This document shows positions 12,501 to 22,980 of a stretch of 64,000 bases of DNA, in pieces. Position numbers and translations under genes: made by a program. Location: assembly GCA_005406025.1 (NCBI GenBank), contig BGZK01000144.1, positions 124,001-188,000 on the forward strand. The letters run 5' to 3'. The DNA is from Eumeta japonica. Its lineage: Eukaryota; Arthropoda; Insecta; Lepidoptera; Psychidae. The notes beneath the pieces were generated by a model, which did no database searches, had not been told where the DNA came from, and was given only the letters and a program-made list of their open reading frames with translations. How positions within the stretch are numbered: the first letter of the stretch is position 1; each line of letters opens with the position of its first letter.

Positions 12501-13666
12501 CCATCAATGGAGTTAAAGGTGAACCTATGGCTTGCCTTTTGTTTGTATAAAATTGATTATTACAACGGAAATCATTTTGAATCATGAATAATACTGCTAA
12601 TTTTATGATATCATCTATCTACCCTGGATGTAACGTTAATTTTGCTAATTTCTTTTTCGTAATTATTAAGCATTTTCCAAATGGAGCAGTAGTGGATAAA
12701 CCGTCAACATCAAAAGGTATTTTTTGGAACTAAAACATATTTCTTTTTTTACAACTTATATTCCATGACAGTTCACAAGCTGTGATTGCTACCGGTGGAG
12801 AAGTTTTTGTCACCCTTTAACGTATCACTCATTGCACAACTATACGTCACGTGAGGTAGTTGAAAACGCATCTGCTGGTAGTTTTAACTCTTCTTACAAC
12901 CTGATAAATGTGACTGTAAATTTTGTATGGTATGTGCGAATCTAGCATGAAACGTACTTAGAAGTAAAATTGTATTGTAAATATTTAGTTGACTAAGAAA
13001 AAACAAATTATTAATACTTGCCTAGGTGTACGATGTCTGTGAAACCTTTCGAATCAATATTTAATTTATTTAATAGGTATTCATAGTGGAAGAATGGATT
13101 CTATGGTCATCGGTGGGTAACATATTTTCTGTAAAGACTTAGTGCAGGCAAGCGTATTTGATATTTTATTCAGGGAAAAAAATTTAAGTTCCAAATTTGA
13201 GTAGTTTTATAATGTTTTATAGTTAATTTTTTTTTTATTAGATATAAGCAACGAAATCAACTAGGACACATTCCGATCCGTTCATTATAACCTGGTGTCG
13301 AAAAAAAACAAATTCGTTTCATTAAACATGTATGCGCAAGATATATTATTATTCCGTTATTTAAATCGCCAAAAACTGATCACTGTCAAACCAATTCTAC
13401 ATTTTTTTCTTCAAAACACTAAATACCTTAAGTGATTTATTACTAATATCAGTATTTATTACCTTTTAGATAAGAAAGGTCGTCGCTTGGCGCGTAAATT
13501 TATGGCGATTGTGAACTTGAAAAGTCTGTCCTTCAAGTTGCTGCGCGTCGCCGACGTCGGGGTGCGCCTGCCCATCCAATGCCTGAGTCTTACCTTGACA
13601 TACGTTATTATTCTACTACAGTTCGGGAAACTTATCGAAAATTCCTTGTTCATAGAAAAAAAATAA
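8824..13666 (+). CDS. Gr-A: gustatory receptor (7tm_7 family), 393 aa, 4 exons
   Basis: An insect gustatory receptor: a seven-transmembrane ligand-gated cation channel subunit of sensory neurons, intracellular N-terminus, ligand unknown. Exons are 8824-9573, 10081-10161, 11375-11528 and 13470-13666 (phases 0, 0, 1), all with GT-AG junctions. The joined frame is open for 393 residues, near the usual Gr length. Visible marks: FNTQYREFGF (about 113-122), a hydrophobic N-terminal half with likely membrane segments near 48-70, 76-98, 136-158 and 162-184, LLYKEYLNLIY, ESDTM, and near the C-terminus the family signature TYVIILLQF (T372, Y373, Q379, F380). The start MSQLLPVVNNF is shared with Gr-B and, as MSRLLPLYNNF, with Gr-C. 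The divergence level and lack of sugar- or CO2-receptor motifs fit a fast-evolving bitter-type lineage; that is inference. Confidence 0.9.
10081..10161 (+). CDS. Gr-A exon 2
   Basis: 27 codons (LSTMTSMDSLSRIMKWYLIA, then TTVINQD). Acceptor ACGCAG, donor GAT|GTAAGT, phase 0 on both sides. Same size in all paralogues. Confidence 0.9.
10230..10460. repeat. Short interspersed repeat in Gr-A intron 2
   Basis: The 5' part (gaaccaaaagggccgcagtt, then caatcctgaacactgg) has a box-B-like GTTCAATCC and recurs in Gr-B intron 2 at about 24445-24485, so it predates the duplication. The GC-rich part at 10320-10440 resembles 60-145. A tRNA-derived SINE is possible but no clear box A was seen. Confidence 0.35.
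11375..11528 (+). CDS. Gr-A exon 3
   Basis: 154 nt, 51 codons plus one base. It encodes EDWLVIFLSASSSEIVELSL and on to LANHLCCTSS, including the membrane segment before the last. The donor is TCGG|GTGAAC. The same GG|GTGAAC donor is kept in Gr-B and Gr-C although unspliced reading would continue a few codons to a stop. Confidence 0.88.
11803..12160 (+). repeat. Old LINE-tail-like repeat in intron 3
   Basis: The sequence ggctaagtgcgactcggg ... ccgacaattccgtggtc resembles the start of a very common lepidopteran LINE 3' tail (CR1/Zenon-like, from memory). The corresponding place in Gr-B intron 3 (about 26740-26960) carries a diverged copy, and a reverse-oriented copy lies at about 42905-43060. 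Confidence 0.45.
12373..12660 (-). pseudogene. Penelope-like reverse transcriptase fragment in Gr-A intron 3
   Basis: The minus strand matches the reverse transcriptase segment at 37187-37430: shared words include taatacaggatattatc, ttcataaaa, aaaggtgaacc and ttgtataaaattgattatta. It covers the part of the RT around the DD-box region, with frame damage. It lies just before a plus-oriented Penelope 3' segment, the same inverted order as at 37-39 kb. No function is expected. Confidence 0.65.
12770..13170 (+). repeat. Penelope-like element 3' segment (copy 1)
   Basis: It recurs at 19940-20050 (partial), 28440-28810, 38870-39310 and 60880-61330. Shared words include tgctggtagttttaac, tactaggtgt-type sequence, cctttcgaatcaatattt, ggtcatcggtgggt and gcaggcaagc. 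Downstream of the GIY-YIG part in the longer copies, so it is taken as the element's 3' region. Confidence 0.65.
13470..13666 (+). CDS. Gr-A exon 4 (terminal)
   Basis: Encodes the last membrane segment and the TYVIILLQF signature, ending in TAA at 13664-13666. The first two bases complete an Asp codon (G|AT) with exon 3. The reading KGRRLARKFMAIVNLKSLSF is shared in outline by every exon 4 copy in the window. Confidence 0.9.
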
Positions 13667-13919
13667 ATTGCACGATTCTACAACCAATTCTCATGTTTTT
13701 AACGCGTAGATTTCAACATCGCTATCAGCTACGCTATATTTTATTATAAGTATTATATGTTAAGTCGCATATGCATGTCCACAGTTAAGAGTGCATTTAG
13801 TTTTCAAAAAAGAATGTTGTGTTATGTGTGGAAACATAGGTACCTGGTTAAACGTTAATCATAAAAAAACAAAAAAAAAGCTTTCATCAACATTTTTGTT
13901 TTGTTAATGCTGATAAGTT

Positions 13920-14180
13920 AATCATTAATATTAATACGATACAGTTACCAAACATATTCTGTGCCTCTGAGAGTCAAACTATCGGTGCCTGACGTTGTGA
14001 TCAGAATGATGAAAACGGTCGTGATCTGCCCTACACTTTGCCAGGGTAGAATGTTTAGTAGTTTAGGGGCACATTACTCAAGTAGATTAAAAAAGAGTGT
14101 CAACAAACAACTCATCATTGTTATTGTAATCAGTGTTATGATATTGGAAATTGTTCTTGCTTTGGCACCAGTGTAGCACT
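13920..14180 (+). other. Conserved segment downstream of Gr-A with short hydrophobic frame
   Basis: Homologous to the segments at 29.7-30.1 kb (+) and about 41.6-42.1 kb (-), each downstream of an exon 4. It contains an open hydrophobic run ending VMILEIVLALAPV-stop at 14176, but the ATG used in the Gr-B copy is GTG here and a one-base length difference changes frame. Most likely non-coding homology; see findings. Confidence 0.4.
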
Positions 14181-14324
14181 AAAATTTATTGGTCAATAAA
14201 CGCACTAATCTACGAAATTTTTTTTTTTATATTAAATTAAATTTATTGTTCCTAGTTTATTTCTTCCCCGACGAAGTACTTTACATTCTTTACATGTCTA
14301 TCTTTTTAAGCTTAACCTCCAAAG

Positions 14325-14470
14325 GAAAAAGGAACCTTTACGGAATTACTTCATAGCACATCTGTCTGTCTATTTATCCATTTGTCTGCTGTTTGACTGC
14401 CCTTTTTTTTCCAAAACGTGTGGAAATATAAAGTTAAAATTAAGGTCAAAATGTAATCGTAATTTTTTTT
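14325..14470 (+). repeat. Lepidopteran LINE-tail-like repeat
   Basis: Contains aaggaacctttacgg, ctgtctgtctatttatcc and a tract like ccaaaacgtgtggaaatata. Matching segments lie at about 30260-30400 (+), 41410-41520 (-) and 43155-43330 (+). It resembles the tail of an abundant lepidopteran non-LTR element, from memory. Confidence 0.5.
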
Positions 14471-14559
14471 TTGGAAGGAAAGTCAAGTGCCATGCTGAGA
14501 ACACTGACACCGGCCCTTGTTTTGTCAATAAAGGCTTAAAAGCTAATAAAATCGACCCG

Positions 14560-15310
14560 GAATGTTCTAGAAAGTTCTAAAATTTCTGGAATGATCTAGA
14601 AAGTTCCAAAATTTCTGCAAATGCTAAAATCAATATAGAATTTCCCAGAAAGTTTTAAGAATGTTTGGAATGATCTAGCAAGTTCCAAAATGGCTGCAAC
14701 TGTTACAATTGATCTGGAATGTTCTGGAAGGTTCTAAAAATTTCTGAAATACTCTAGAAAGTTCCAAAATGTGTGTAACTATTAAAACCGATGTAAAATC
14801 TTTTAAAAAGTTCCAAAAATTCATGAAATGAATTAATTCTCTAACTCATAAGGAAGATTTATAAAGGCAAAATATAAATCTATACATAGGCAAAATTTAG
14901 AAAATATTTTTTTCTGTAATATTCTAGAACGATCTACGATCATCAAAAAAAATAATAACGATCCAGGATGGTCTGCCACTATTGGAAATAATCTTGAAAG
15001 TTCTAAAATGTTCTTTTACATTCCAGGACGATCGTGAAAATTAAAAAATAATTTACAGTTTTTAATGATTTAAGGTAAGCTGTCATTGTTGGAAATATTC
15101 TAAATATTCTATTGATAGAAATTTCGATGTATGATGGTATATAAACCGAAATTCAGAAAGTTTTCGTCAGTTTGATCGTATTTGCAATCGAGACATCAAT
15201 CGAAATTGAAAATGATCAGTAATTAAACAAATACAAGTGATTTCGACAAGTGAAAAAGAACAAGCCATTTGAATATTCTAGGGTGTTCTGGGACTAGAAA
15301 TTTTGGTGTA
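14560..15310 (+). promoter_or_regulatory. Heat-shock-element array with two TATA-like sites
   Basis: Repeated alternating GAA/TTC units occur with exact two-base spacing. GAAtgTTCtaGAAagTTC (14560-14577) and GAAtgTTCtgGAAggTTC (14717-14734) are each perfect four-unit heat shock elements. Near-perfect ones lie at 14589-14606 and around 15270-15290. Two similar promoter-like modules follow, with tatataaaccgaaattcag near 15140 and tatatgaaccgaaattcag near 15320, about 175 bp apart. They precede a Helitron-type coding remnant. Heat-inducible transcription is inference from the HSF consensus. Confidence 0.65.
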
Positions 15311-15515
15311 TTGTGGTATATGAACCGAAATTCAGTGACTTCGTCAGTGTCATCATGATACAATCAAGAGATTAATATTGCGTAACTTTATTACATTACA
15401 AAAAGTATTTACAAAACCTTAAGTGGATTCAAAAAGGAAAAAAAGCAGCACGTCGAACTGAAATAAAAGAACGACGAAAAAAACGGCTGTGGAATATTCG
15501 TAATGGAGTGAAAAT

Positions 15516-16060
15516 ATGATAATTAAAGAAAATTTAACCGAAGAAGAAAGAACATACATTCTATCTTGAATGAGAACTCTTAGAATTCGTCAATCTGACA
15601 ATCAAAGTGAAGTGAAAAATAAACGAAGTAAAGAATGATTAGCTACATTACGCAAAAAACGAGCTGTAACAAGTAAAATTGAGAATTTAGAACTTCAGGC
15701 ATTCCATTGTGATTGCAAAAAACAATGCAGTGAACATCCAAATATTGTCATTGCATAAATGAATACGATATTCGAGTATTGTCGTGCGAGGAAATTTAAA
15801 GGCGAAACTGCTGGTTTGTGTTGCTCGAGTGGTAAAGTCAATTTACCACCATTAGATGTACCACCACCACAATTACTCGCGTACGTGAATAGAAAAACAC
15901 CAGATTCCAATCACTTTCTATAAAATATACGTCAATATAACTGTTGTTTTCAAATGACTTCATTTGGACCTTCATTAATATGCCACAAAGAAAATTTTAA
16001 CCCACTTTTCAAGGTGAAATTTATTACCAAGTTCAATGTCCAATGAAACTCCCAAATTTC
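15516..16060 (+). pseudogene. Helitron replicase/helicase N-terminal fragment
   Basis: Pieces in successive frames read CRARKFKGETAGLCCSSGKV, then NLPPLDVPPPQLLAYV, then DSNHFL, NIRQYNCCFQMTSFG and a degenerate end. The order CCxxGKVxLPPLxxPPxxL ... FxxNIRxYNxxFxMTSFG is the conserved N-terminal region of Helitron transposases (Rep/Hel proteins for rolling-circle transposition). An ATG at 15516 begins a short frame that stops after 16 codons, and later stops and frameshifts break the rest; the Rep nuclease and helicase domains are missing. The upstream heat-shock-element array has the position of its promoter. I am confident of the family and that it is dead. Confidence 0.75.
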
Positions 16061-16299
16061 TTCAAGTATCATTGGTAACGAAGATCTTGACAGAAAAAAT
16101 TCAGGGACTCATATAGCGTCTACTTCAGTCAACCACGATTCGAACGAACAAGGTTCAATGCACCTTTTTTTGTTAAAACTGATTTATTTACTATTAAAAG
16201 GTGAACAAAAAAGACTTGAAGTGTCTTTGTCCTATTTCGAATAGTTTATGAGTTATTTTATTAACAATGATTGAGAACTATGAGGAATCGTCAAACGTA

Positions 16300-17480
16300 A
16301 AAATTAAAAAATATAAAAAAATCTGTAAAAAATGAAGAAAAATTTTTTTTCATAAAAAGTTACACATGGTTGTTTTTGTTTTTTTTTGTAGTATTTAAAA
16401 AAATATACCATAAAAATTAATTTGTTTACGACAAATTGTTTATTAAACAAATAAAGAAAATATTGAAAAAAAAAATGTTTTTTTCAGAATATCAAAGAAA
16501 AATAATAATTACGGTTTTTAAAAAAAATATCGTTTCTTAATATTCAAGTTAAGTAGCAAAAAACGATTGTTAATTAACAAATGCGTTTTTAAGCAATAAA
16601 AAATTTTTTTTAAGAAACGATTTTACTCTTAAAAATCATAATATTCATTACTGATAAAAACCTTATAAAAAAAAATTCAATTATCTTATAAACAGTGCAT
16701 TTGTTTATAACAATTTTTTAAACAAATAGAGCAAAAAATTATAAAAAATCATTTTCATGTAAATTTAAATAAGAATACGAATAAATATGAATTTTGTTAA
16801 AAAAAAATTTTTCATTACTTTAATTGAATTTTTCATTTTTTAATATCTTTGATTATTAAGAACAAAGTGTGAAATCAAAATTTTCTAATTTTTTCCAACG
16901 GGGATCTTTTATGAAACCTTTCAAAAATAGTTCCAAGTAGTGAAAAAAATTTGAGATTTTTAGTTTAACAATTATCATGGTTTTATGTAAATTTACAACT
17001 TGTAAAAATTTGTTAATTAACTAATGTTTATCTTATACAATTATTATGGTAAAAAAAATTTATCCATGGATTTTCGTTTATTCAAGTGTCTAGAAGGTGT
17101 GTGAATTTTTTTTCTTAATAATAATATTATAATTAATAGGTTAAAATAATTTTTTTTGGTCTAAGGTTTGTACCGGTCAGTGCGTGCGGGACACGCGTCA
17201 CCCGCTTTTAGCGCTATTTTCGCCTCTAAATTAAAATTATAAATATTATTGATAGAGTTCTGGAAGGTAAATTTTTTTTAGGAAATTTCCTCTTCTTTAA
17301 AGATCTTTTTTTTAATTTTGAATATCTTTGATAATTTCCGAGATATTTGCAAAAAACTAAACCCCTCTTTTGTTTTTACTAATTTGTTTATAACTTTTGC
17401 AATTTTTTCGAGCCCCTCTTGAAATTTTTCAAAAAGTTTCTAGAAGTCATTCCGAATCGAATAAGCCCTGGATCATAATT
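16300..17480 (+). repeat. AT-rich interspersed repeat, copy 1
   Basis: Very AT-rich, with recurring taaacaaat and atttgtttataacaat motifs. The reverse complement recurs in Gr-B intron 3 at about 27000-28170: acatggttgttttt at 16366, ttgtttattaaacaaataaag at 16436 (one base longer than the match) and aggaaatttcctcttcttt at about 17280 all have reverse-strand matches there. No coding frame. Superfamily unknown. Confidence 0.6.
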
Positions 17481-17499
17481 TTCAGTGCCCTCGGACAGA

Positions 17500-18545
17500 A
17501 ATTCACCAAAATGGATCTTGTGAACCAGACTAATGGGATTACTGAAAGTTTTACACGTATAAAGATTATTTTTAAATGCTGTTCATTTCATGGCCGACAC
17601 ACCGGTGGTATAATTTGCGACAATTTCAAAATTATGCTGCGGGAGTGGAACATCCAGGACGACCAATTGCATTTTTTTATTAGAAATGGTGGATGAAATA
17701 TGGTCAGTTATTCATGTTTTGTTACAGTGTTTAAAAAAAATGCGAATGGTACCATATCTGTGTCGTGTATCGTATTGTTATTCGTGACATTTTCAGGTTT
17801 TTTAACAATATATAGGACTTGACAAAGAGATATATATGTTTTCTTTTTTCATTTTAAATGGAACAGCACTTTCCATATGATCGAAAGGCTGTTAAAGATT
17901 AAAGATTCTATTTGCCTGTATGCCAACAAACATAACATTCCACAAATCTCTCCAGAAGAGTGGTTGTGTCTTGATAAAATAGTGGCAATACTCAGTCCTT
18001 TTCAAGAAATAACAAGGAATTTGAGTCATACAAAAACTTCTATACCATCAGTGATACTATTAATCTATGTACTAAAACGCACATTGTAAACTGAAAAAGA
18101 AAAATCAGACACAAATGAGAATTTCCAGACCATCATTCAAAGACTAATTGTACACATAAATTTCAGATTTTGTTACCTTCCAAGCAACACACTGTTTTCG
18201 CTTGCTACATATTTGTATCCAAAGTATAATTATTTTTTTTTTGATGGAATAAACAAGGAACAAGTTCAATCCAAACTAATACGCTTATCTACCATACATG
18301 ATTCAGATGCGACAAGTGGAGTTAAGAGTGATGGTGACGAAGCTGTTGGTGCTTCTACTGTCAAGAAAACAAGAGTACAATCAAATCCAATGCATGACGA
18401 ACTAAGCACAAATTTCCAGATTTTACCACCAATACAAAGTGTGCATTCCAATCTGGCTGACATGTTGACAAATAACAGTGCTCAATTTATGAACTGCTTA
18501 GAAATCGTCTGGAAGGTGGCAAAGCCGCAAAACTGTCGTTTGTGA
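17500..18545 (+). pseudogene. hAT-type transposase fragments
   Basis: Open pieces at about 17590-17696 (GGIICDNFKIMLREWNIQDD), 17877-18089 (EEWLCLDKIVAILSPFQEIT, then RNLSHTKTSIPSVI) and 18213-18545 match the layout of hAT transposases: an LxEWNIxxxx segment before the catalytic region, then the WxxLxxIxxxLxPFxxxTxxLS segment of the insertion/C-terminal half. The parts are in different frames and the catalytic core and dimerisation region are missing or damaged. Domesticated BED-finger host proteins share these motifs, but the breaks argue for a dead element. Confidence 0.6.
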
Positions 18546-19079
18546 AATTTAATTTGCCTCTCCTTAGTTTTAATTACTAGAAGGAAATGTTTATATGTTT
18601 ATTTAACTGCACTATGCATGTACGACGTACGTATTTCATACAAAAATTATTGACATTCAATAAACCATATTATACTATTTTTTCCATACTTTCACCTCCG
18701 CCTCCGTTAATATTCGCATCCGCGGAAGCGATACTCATCGCCTCCACATCCGCCTACACTAAAAGAGCCTCCGTTACAACGTGACTATGAACAATGAATT
18801 TTAAGAGAAACAAATTACAATGTCAACGAGTTGAGGCTTTACATTCAACACAACAAACCCTTATTAATTGAGAGTCAAAACAAGCATATGGTATAATAAT
18901 GGAATATTATAAAAAACGGCAAGGTGGTATTATATTTTTCTTATTATTATTTTTTATATTTGTGTATATTATTTTTACTTACCCATTTCTTTTTGTCACA
19001 CATGGCAATACAAATTGGCGGCATACAAATTTATTGTACATCGGTTTTTCACTATACCCCTTAAACATTATAACTAATC
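18546..19079. other. Intergenic; no gene seen
   Basis: AT-rich spacer between the hAT and Penelope remnants. About 18690-18780 has a purine/pyrimidine-biased run of cctccg words. The short hydrophobic frame at 18899-19084 looks like a T-rich chance frame. Confidence 0.4.
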
Positions 19080-19426
19080 ACTAGAATTAAATACCGTATC
19101 TCCAGTAACAAATGAATACAACAAGAAATGCATTGATGGACCAATCAATTAAATGCAAAAACACAAACACAAAAGTGTTTTATAAAACAATATACATGCA
19201 ACACAAAAAGAGGACCAAAAGAAATATGTAGTTAGCTTAACGTATTATTGTACAATTTCAGACACATTTCAAAAATAATGAAAATCAATGTTCATTCAGC
19301 CTTTAAAACAAACAACAATTGAAAATCTTTGTGTAACGATAAGGATAATCTGCATACAAATAAAAAGTCAGGAATTTACAAAATGAATGTAAATCGATAT
19401 ATACGTGTATATATATATATGTAAAG

Positions 19427-19479
19427 AAAACCTCTTTAGTGTTTCTCTATTATAAAACCTCTTTAGTGTTTCTTTATTA
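19427..19479 (+). repeat. Tandem 26-bp duplication
   Basis: Two copies of a 26-bp unit beginning aaaacctctttagtgttt (19427-19452 and 19454-19479) differ at one base. Confidence 0.85.
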
Positions 19480-19602
19480 TTGCGCTGCATAGAATTACGT
19501 CTCTGCCGCTGTCACTCTTATTTTCAGAGAAACACACGTCTTTATTTCTTTTCTCAAGCTAATGGATGAAATATCATTACATATATATATATATATAATA
19601 CT

Positions 19603-19699
19603 AAATATGATCTTTGAATCTCAATTAAATATCTCGATATATACATATGTATATCACAAAGGGATCCCTGATTTTAATCGAGATTCAAAGATCATATTT
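19603..19699. repeat. Perfect 20-bp inverted repeat inside Penelope-like fragment
   Basis: AAATATGATCTTTGAATCTC at 19603-19622 has its exact reverse complement at 19680-19699, with a 57-bp loop. The arms lie in the GIY-YIG part of the element, replacing sequence present in the 38.6-kb copy. Confidence 0.9.
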
Positions 19700-21489
19700 C
19701 GTCATTTAAAAAGAATAAAGTTCGCCAAATATTTGTTAAAACCAGTCATAAACGCAATAAAGATTACAAATTCGAAGTTTTACATATGTGTAAAAAGAGG
19801 GGTTACGCTTAAATATTTATTAATCTTTTGAATATTAAAAGCATAAATACAATAATAATTTAGTCAATGATCATTTTAATATATACAAATTGGCGTTGTT
19901 GGACGCACGCCTGTAACAATTTCAACAATTGACTAGCATATGTATTGGTGATTGTCTGTGAATGCTGGTGTAGGAGGTTCTGTCACCCTCTGATGTGTTA
20001 CTAATTGCGGGACTGTAAGTTATGTGAGATGGTTGGGAGCTTATTTGTTGGTAGTTATAAAACTCCTGACTCGCTAGTTCTGGTTAGAGAAGCCAAAACG
20101 TCATCTTCAGATTTATATAGAATTGTGTCATTTTTTCTGAAAAAAGACAAGACAAATACCACATTCGTATCTTCCTTACACACACATCTATCCTTAGGTT
20201 TGAGGGACGGTCGGTTGCGACCATTCAACTCCACTTCGTAGTGTCTCAAAATTGACTGATTTTTCTTGCCAATGCCGCCTTTCTTTTTTTGCTTAGAGAC
20301 GTTACGTGAAGCGCGCACAATGTCGCTTGTCATTACATTATATAAAGGCACATATACATGCGAAATAGTTAAAACTAGCCAGATACTTTCTACCGAAGAG
20401 ATTTGTTTGCAAATTAAAATATACAACAAAATACGAAACAACATTATTACTTTTTGTTAAATTGTTACTATCTTATTGCTGAGGTATATTTTGTCAAATT
20501 ATTTTAATATGAAACTCAGAAGCACAGTGGTTATTCTCACGCCAAATAACCTAGGACGGGTTTCGTACTACTAACGATTGTCGGCACCGACGCATTGGCA
20601 ATTTTCGAAACAGACTGTTTAGCGTGTTCTCTGAAGCACGGATCGAATGGTTTCATTGAAGTTAAAACGTCATTAATCAACCCGCAAGTCGTCAGGTTTC
20701 AAGCCTTCTTGATCGGAAACAATGCGCCTGGACACTCGGCCTCCAGCACTCTGTGTATTATAAGCTAATGCAAATACTTAAGCAAAATAGATGCTTCTGT
20801 GACCCATTAGCGAAGAAAAATTAAAAGAAAATTCGAAAATACGTGAAATTGAGCAACCTTAAGATGGATTGTTGATAACGACGTAATGATATGTGGTTTG
20901 AAAGCTAATGGAGTACTGATATTTGAATAATTTTCATATCACAAAAATTACAATAGTCTATCGACATTCTCTAAATTAACACCGTAGATTATAGTGGTAC
21001 GATGAAAAAAGTTACGATTATGAATAATTCGTATCTACATATTTTACTTTATGTCGTAATCTTCTGTAATTAAAACATATTCATAAGTAAAAATAATGTT
21101 TTGAAACTTGATAAATATACAATAGTAATTTACCGGATATATTGTGAGTTTTTTACACCGACACTGGCTAAAAGTAAGGTAAAAAGATGGAAACAAGATA
21201 ATATAAAAAATTATAAAATCAACCGTGAAAAATTTTTGCAGTCAAACATAGATGCATAAAAAAGAGGAGACCCACAATCGCTTACTATTTTGAAAGCGAA
21301 AACTGGTTCAAGTTGTACACCATTTTGCAGTGCCAAAAAAGTCGCGCATGTTGGCAGGCTCGTCGCTTCTCATTACTGTATTTATATTTTTATTATTTAT
21401 CCACATGTTTATAGTTTCTACATTCACAACACGTGTTTTAATTTCGTACAAGTGCGAATTATATATATGCTAATAAATTATAATCAGTA

Positions 21490-22560
21490 GTGATTTAAAT
21501 TCAATATTTTGAGTAATATTATTCACTATTCGCAAATATTAGTGAAAAAAATGGTGCTTATATACTTTTTTAATTGCTCCAATATAATTGAGGTTAACTA
21601 TCCGTATGTATTATTTATTTATATAGATTGTAATATTATTATTTGATATAATTAATACTAAATATTATTTAATCATTAATATTAAATATTTATAACTGGT
21701 TATTTAATATTTACAACATAAATAATTTACAAATTTAATAAAACATTTAATAAAAAAATTGTGATAAAAATTAAAATCGAACATCAAATTAAAATGTTTA
21801 TTTTTAATATTTATTATTAAATTTAATAAATAATAAACATTTATAAAAAATATAAACAAATTGAATAAAAACTTAGTGATAAAAATGAAAAGTGAATATT
21901 AAATTAAGAAAATAATAAATACTTAAAAAATGAATAAACTTAGATTTAATTTTTAATTTTATTATTACTTTAATTATTGTAATTAATTAATTATTGTAAT
22001 TAATTATTTGCATGCAGTTAAAAACTATTTTTTAGTGAAGCCAAAGACGAATAATTTCTCACGCGCGTATTTTTTATTTCTAAGCATTCCAAGCATTCCT
22101 ATTTCATAAGATTATTTTCACCTAGCTAATCACCATGCAGTTTTTACAATACATAAAGTTGTATAAAATACAATATGTATAAAAATACATAAACTTGTCA
22201 TTAATATTGTAATATTTAATACGTACAAGTTTGTTTTTTTTTTTTGAGAAATACGCTAAAGCAATATTACTCTATAATTGTTCAATATATTACGCTTCAC
22301 AGAGACAGTTAAGTAATAGCTTTCTAATCTGAGAGAGCCTAGATTTGTATATATTTGTAAGAATAATATAGAATGCACCGACTGTAGTTGGCACAAGTAG
22401 CGAAATACTTCGTATTACCAACCTTATAAAATGTATCATTTAGAGAAGGAATAAGATAATAGAAAAAAAAGGGAAATGAAAGGAGCAAAGAAAATTTAAA
22501 AACAGATGAAAATGTATAGGCGCAGAACTATCTCCTTTTGGTACGAATGATCTTGGTTTG
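21490..22560. other. Very AT-rich block upstream of Gr-B
   Basis: About 21600-22010 is almost entirely A/T with attaaatat and aataataaa words and a short tandem attattgtaatta repeat near 21970-22005. No gene. It is absent from the equivalent part of unit A, so it was gained in B or lost in A. Confidence 0.6.
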
Positions 22561-22790
22561 TTCTGGTAATACAACATGTGAGCGTCGATGGTTGATAATA
22601 TTAATGGCTCTTTAAACTTAGTGAATACTGTAAATATTAAATAGTATAATATATTGTATAATATAATAGTATATAAAAGTATAATACATAATAAACTTAA
22701 TGGATACTATAAATAATATGAGTAGTTTAGTAAATGCACTCTTCACCGACAATAATGTTGTAAAACGATTACCACGCGTAAATAAAAGAA

Positions 22791-22814
22791 TGTGTCAACG
22801 TTAACGATTATAAA
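22791..22814 (+). promoter_or_regulatory. Candidate core promoter of Gr-B (conserved TATA block)
   Basis: Same block as 8617-8640, one difference in 24, containing TTATAAA. It is 167 bp before the conserved ATG at 22981. Confidence 0.45.
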
Positions 22815-22980
22815 GCGATGATTGATTTATTTTACAATGTCCAATAAATACAGCGTTATTAAGTGACCGAAAAGACGTAGAAAAATTACATTATCTTAAT
22901 AGCATTATTTTCTGTTTATTATGTGGAAACGAATAATGATCAATTTAAGCATATTCTTTGTCTGTTTTCTAAGCATAATC

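Larger units (their letters stand above)
7290..14480 (+). repeat. Segmental duplication unit A (carries Gr-A)
   Basis: This stretch aligns collinearly, with many substitutions and indels, with unit B (about 20360-30430). Matching landmarks are: ctaccaaagagatttg at 7.3 kb against ctaccgaagagatttg at 20.4 kb; cacctccagcactc-type sequence at 7.7 kb against 20.7 kb; the promoter block; all four Gr exons; intron 3 repeats; and the GTTGGAAATTGTTCTTGCT-like segment at 14.1 kb against 30.06 kb. Boundaries are estimated by eye. Confidence 0.8.
19080..20050 (+). pseudogene. Penelope-like element fragment with GIY-YIG region
   Basis: Collinear with 38240-38960: both have caagaaatg-attgatgga, gaccaaaagaaatat-tag and a sequence reading SGIYxMNVNRY-like at about 19366. 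Downstream it reads FAKYLLKPVINAIKITNSKF, paralleling FAKYLIETGHKLNNDHNF at 38.6 kb. PLEs encode an RT fused to a GIY-YIG endonuclease; only the endonuclease part and 3' region remain here, with many stops. It sits immediately before duplication unit B. Confidence 0.6.

Noticed and set aside
20055..20444. 129-residue minus-strand open frame
   Set aside because: No recognisable content, overlaps other chance frames on both strands and lies in the spacer before duplication unit B.
22921..22980. Upstream ATG of Gr-B adding 20 hydrophobic residues
   Set aside because: The aligned Gr-A region has stops and Gr-C starts at the MSxLLP position, so the ATG at 22981 is preferred.
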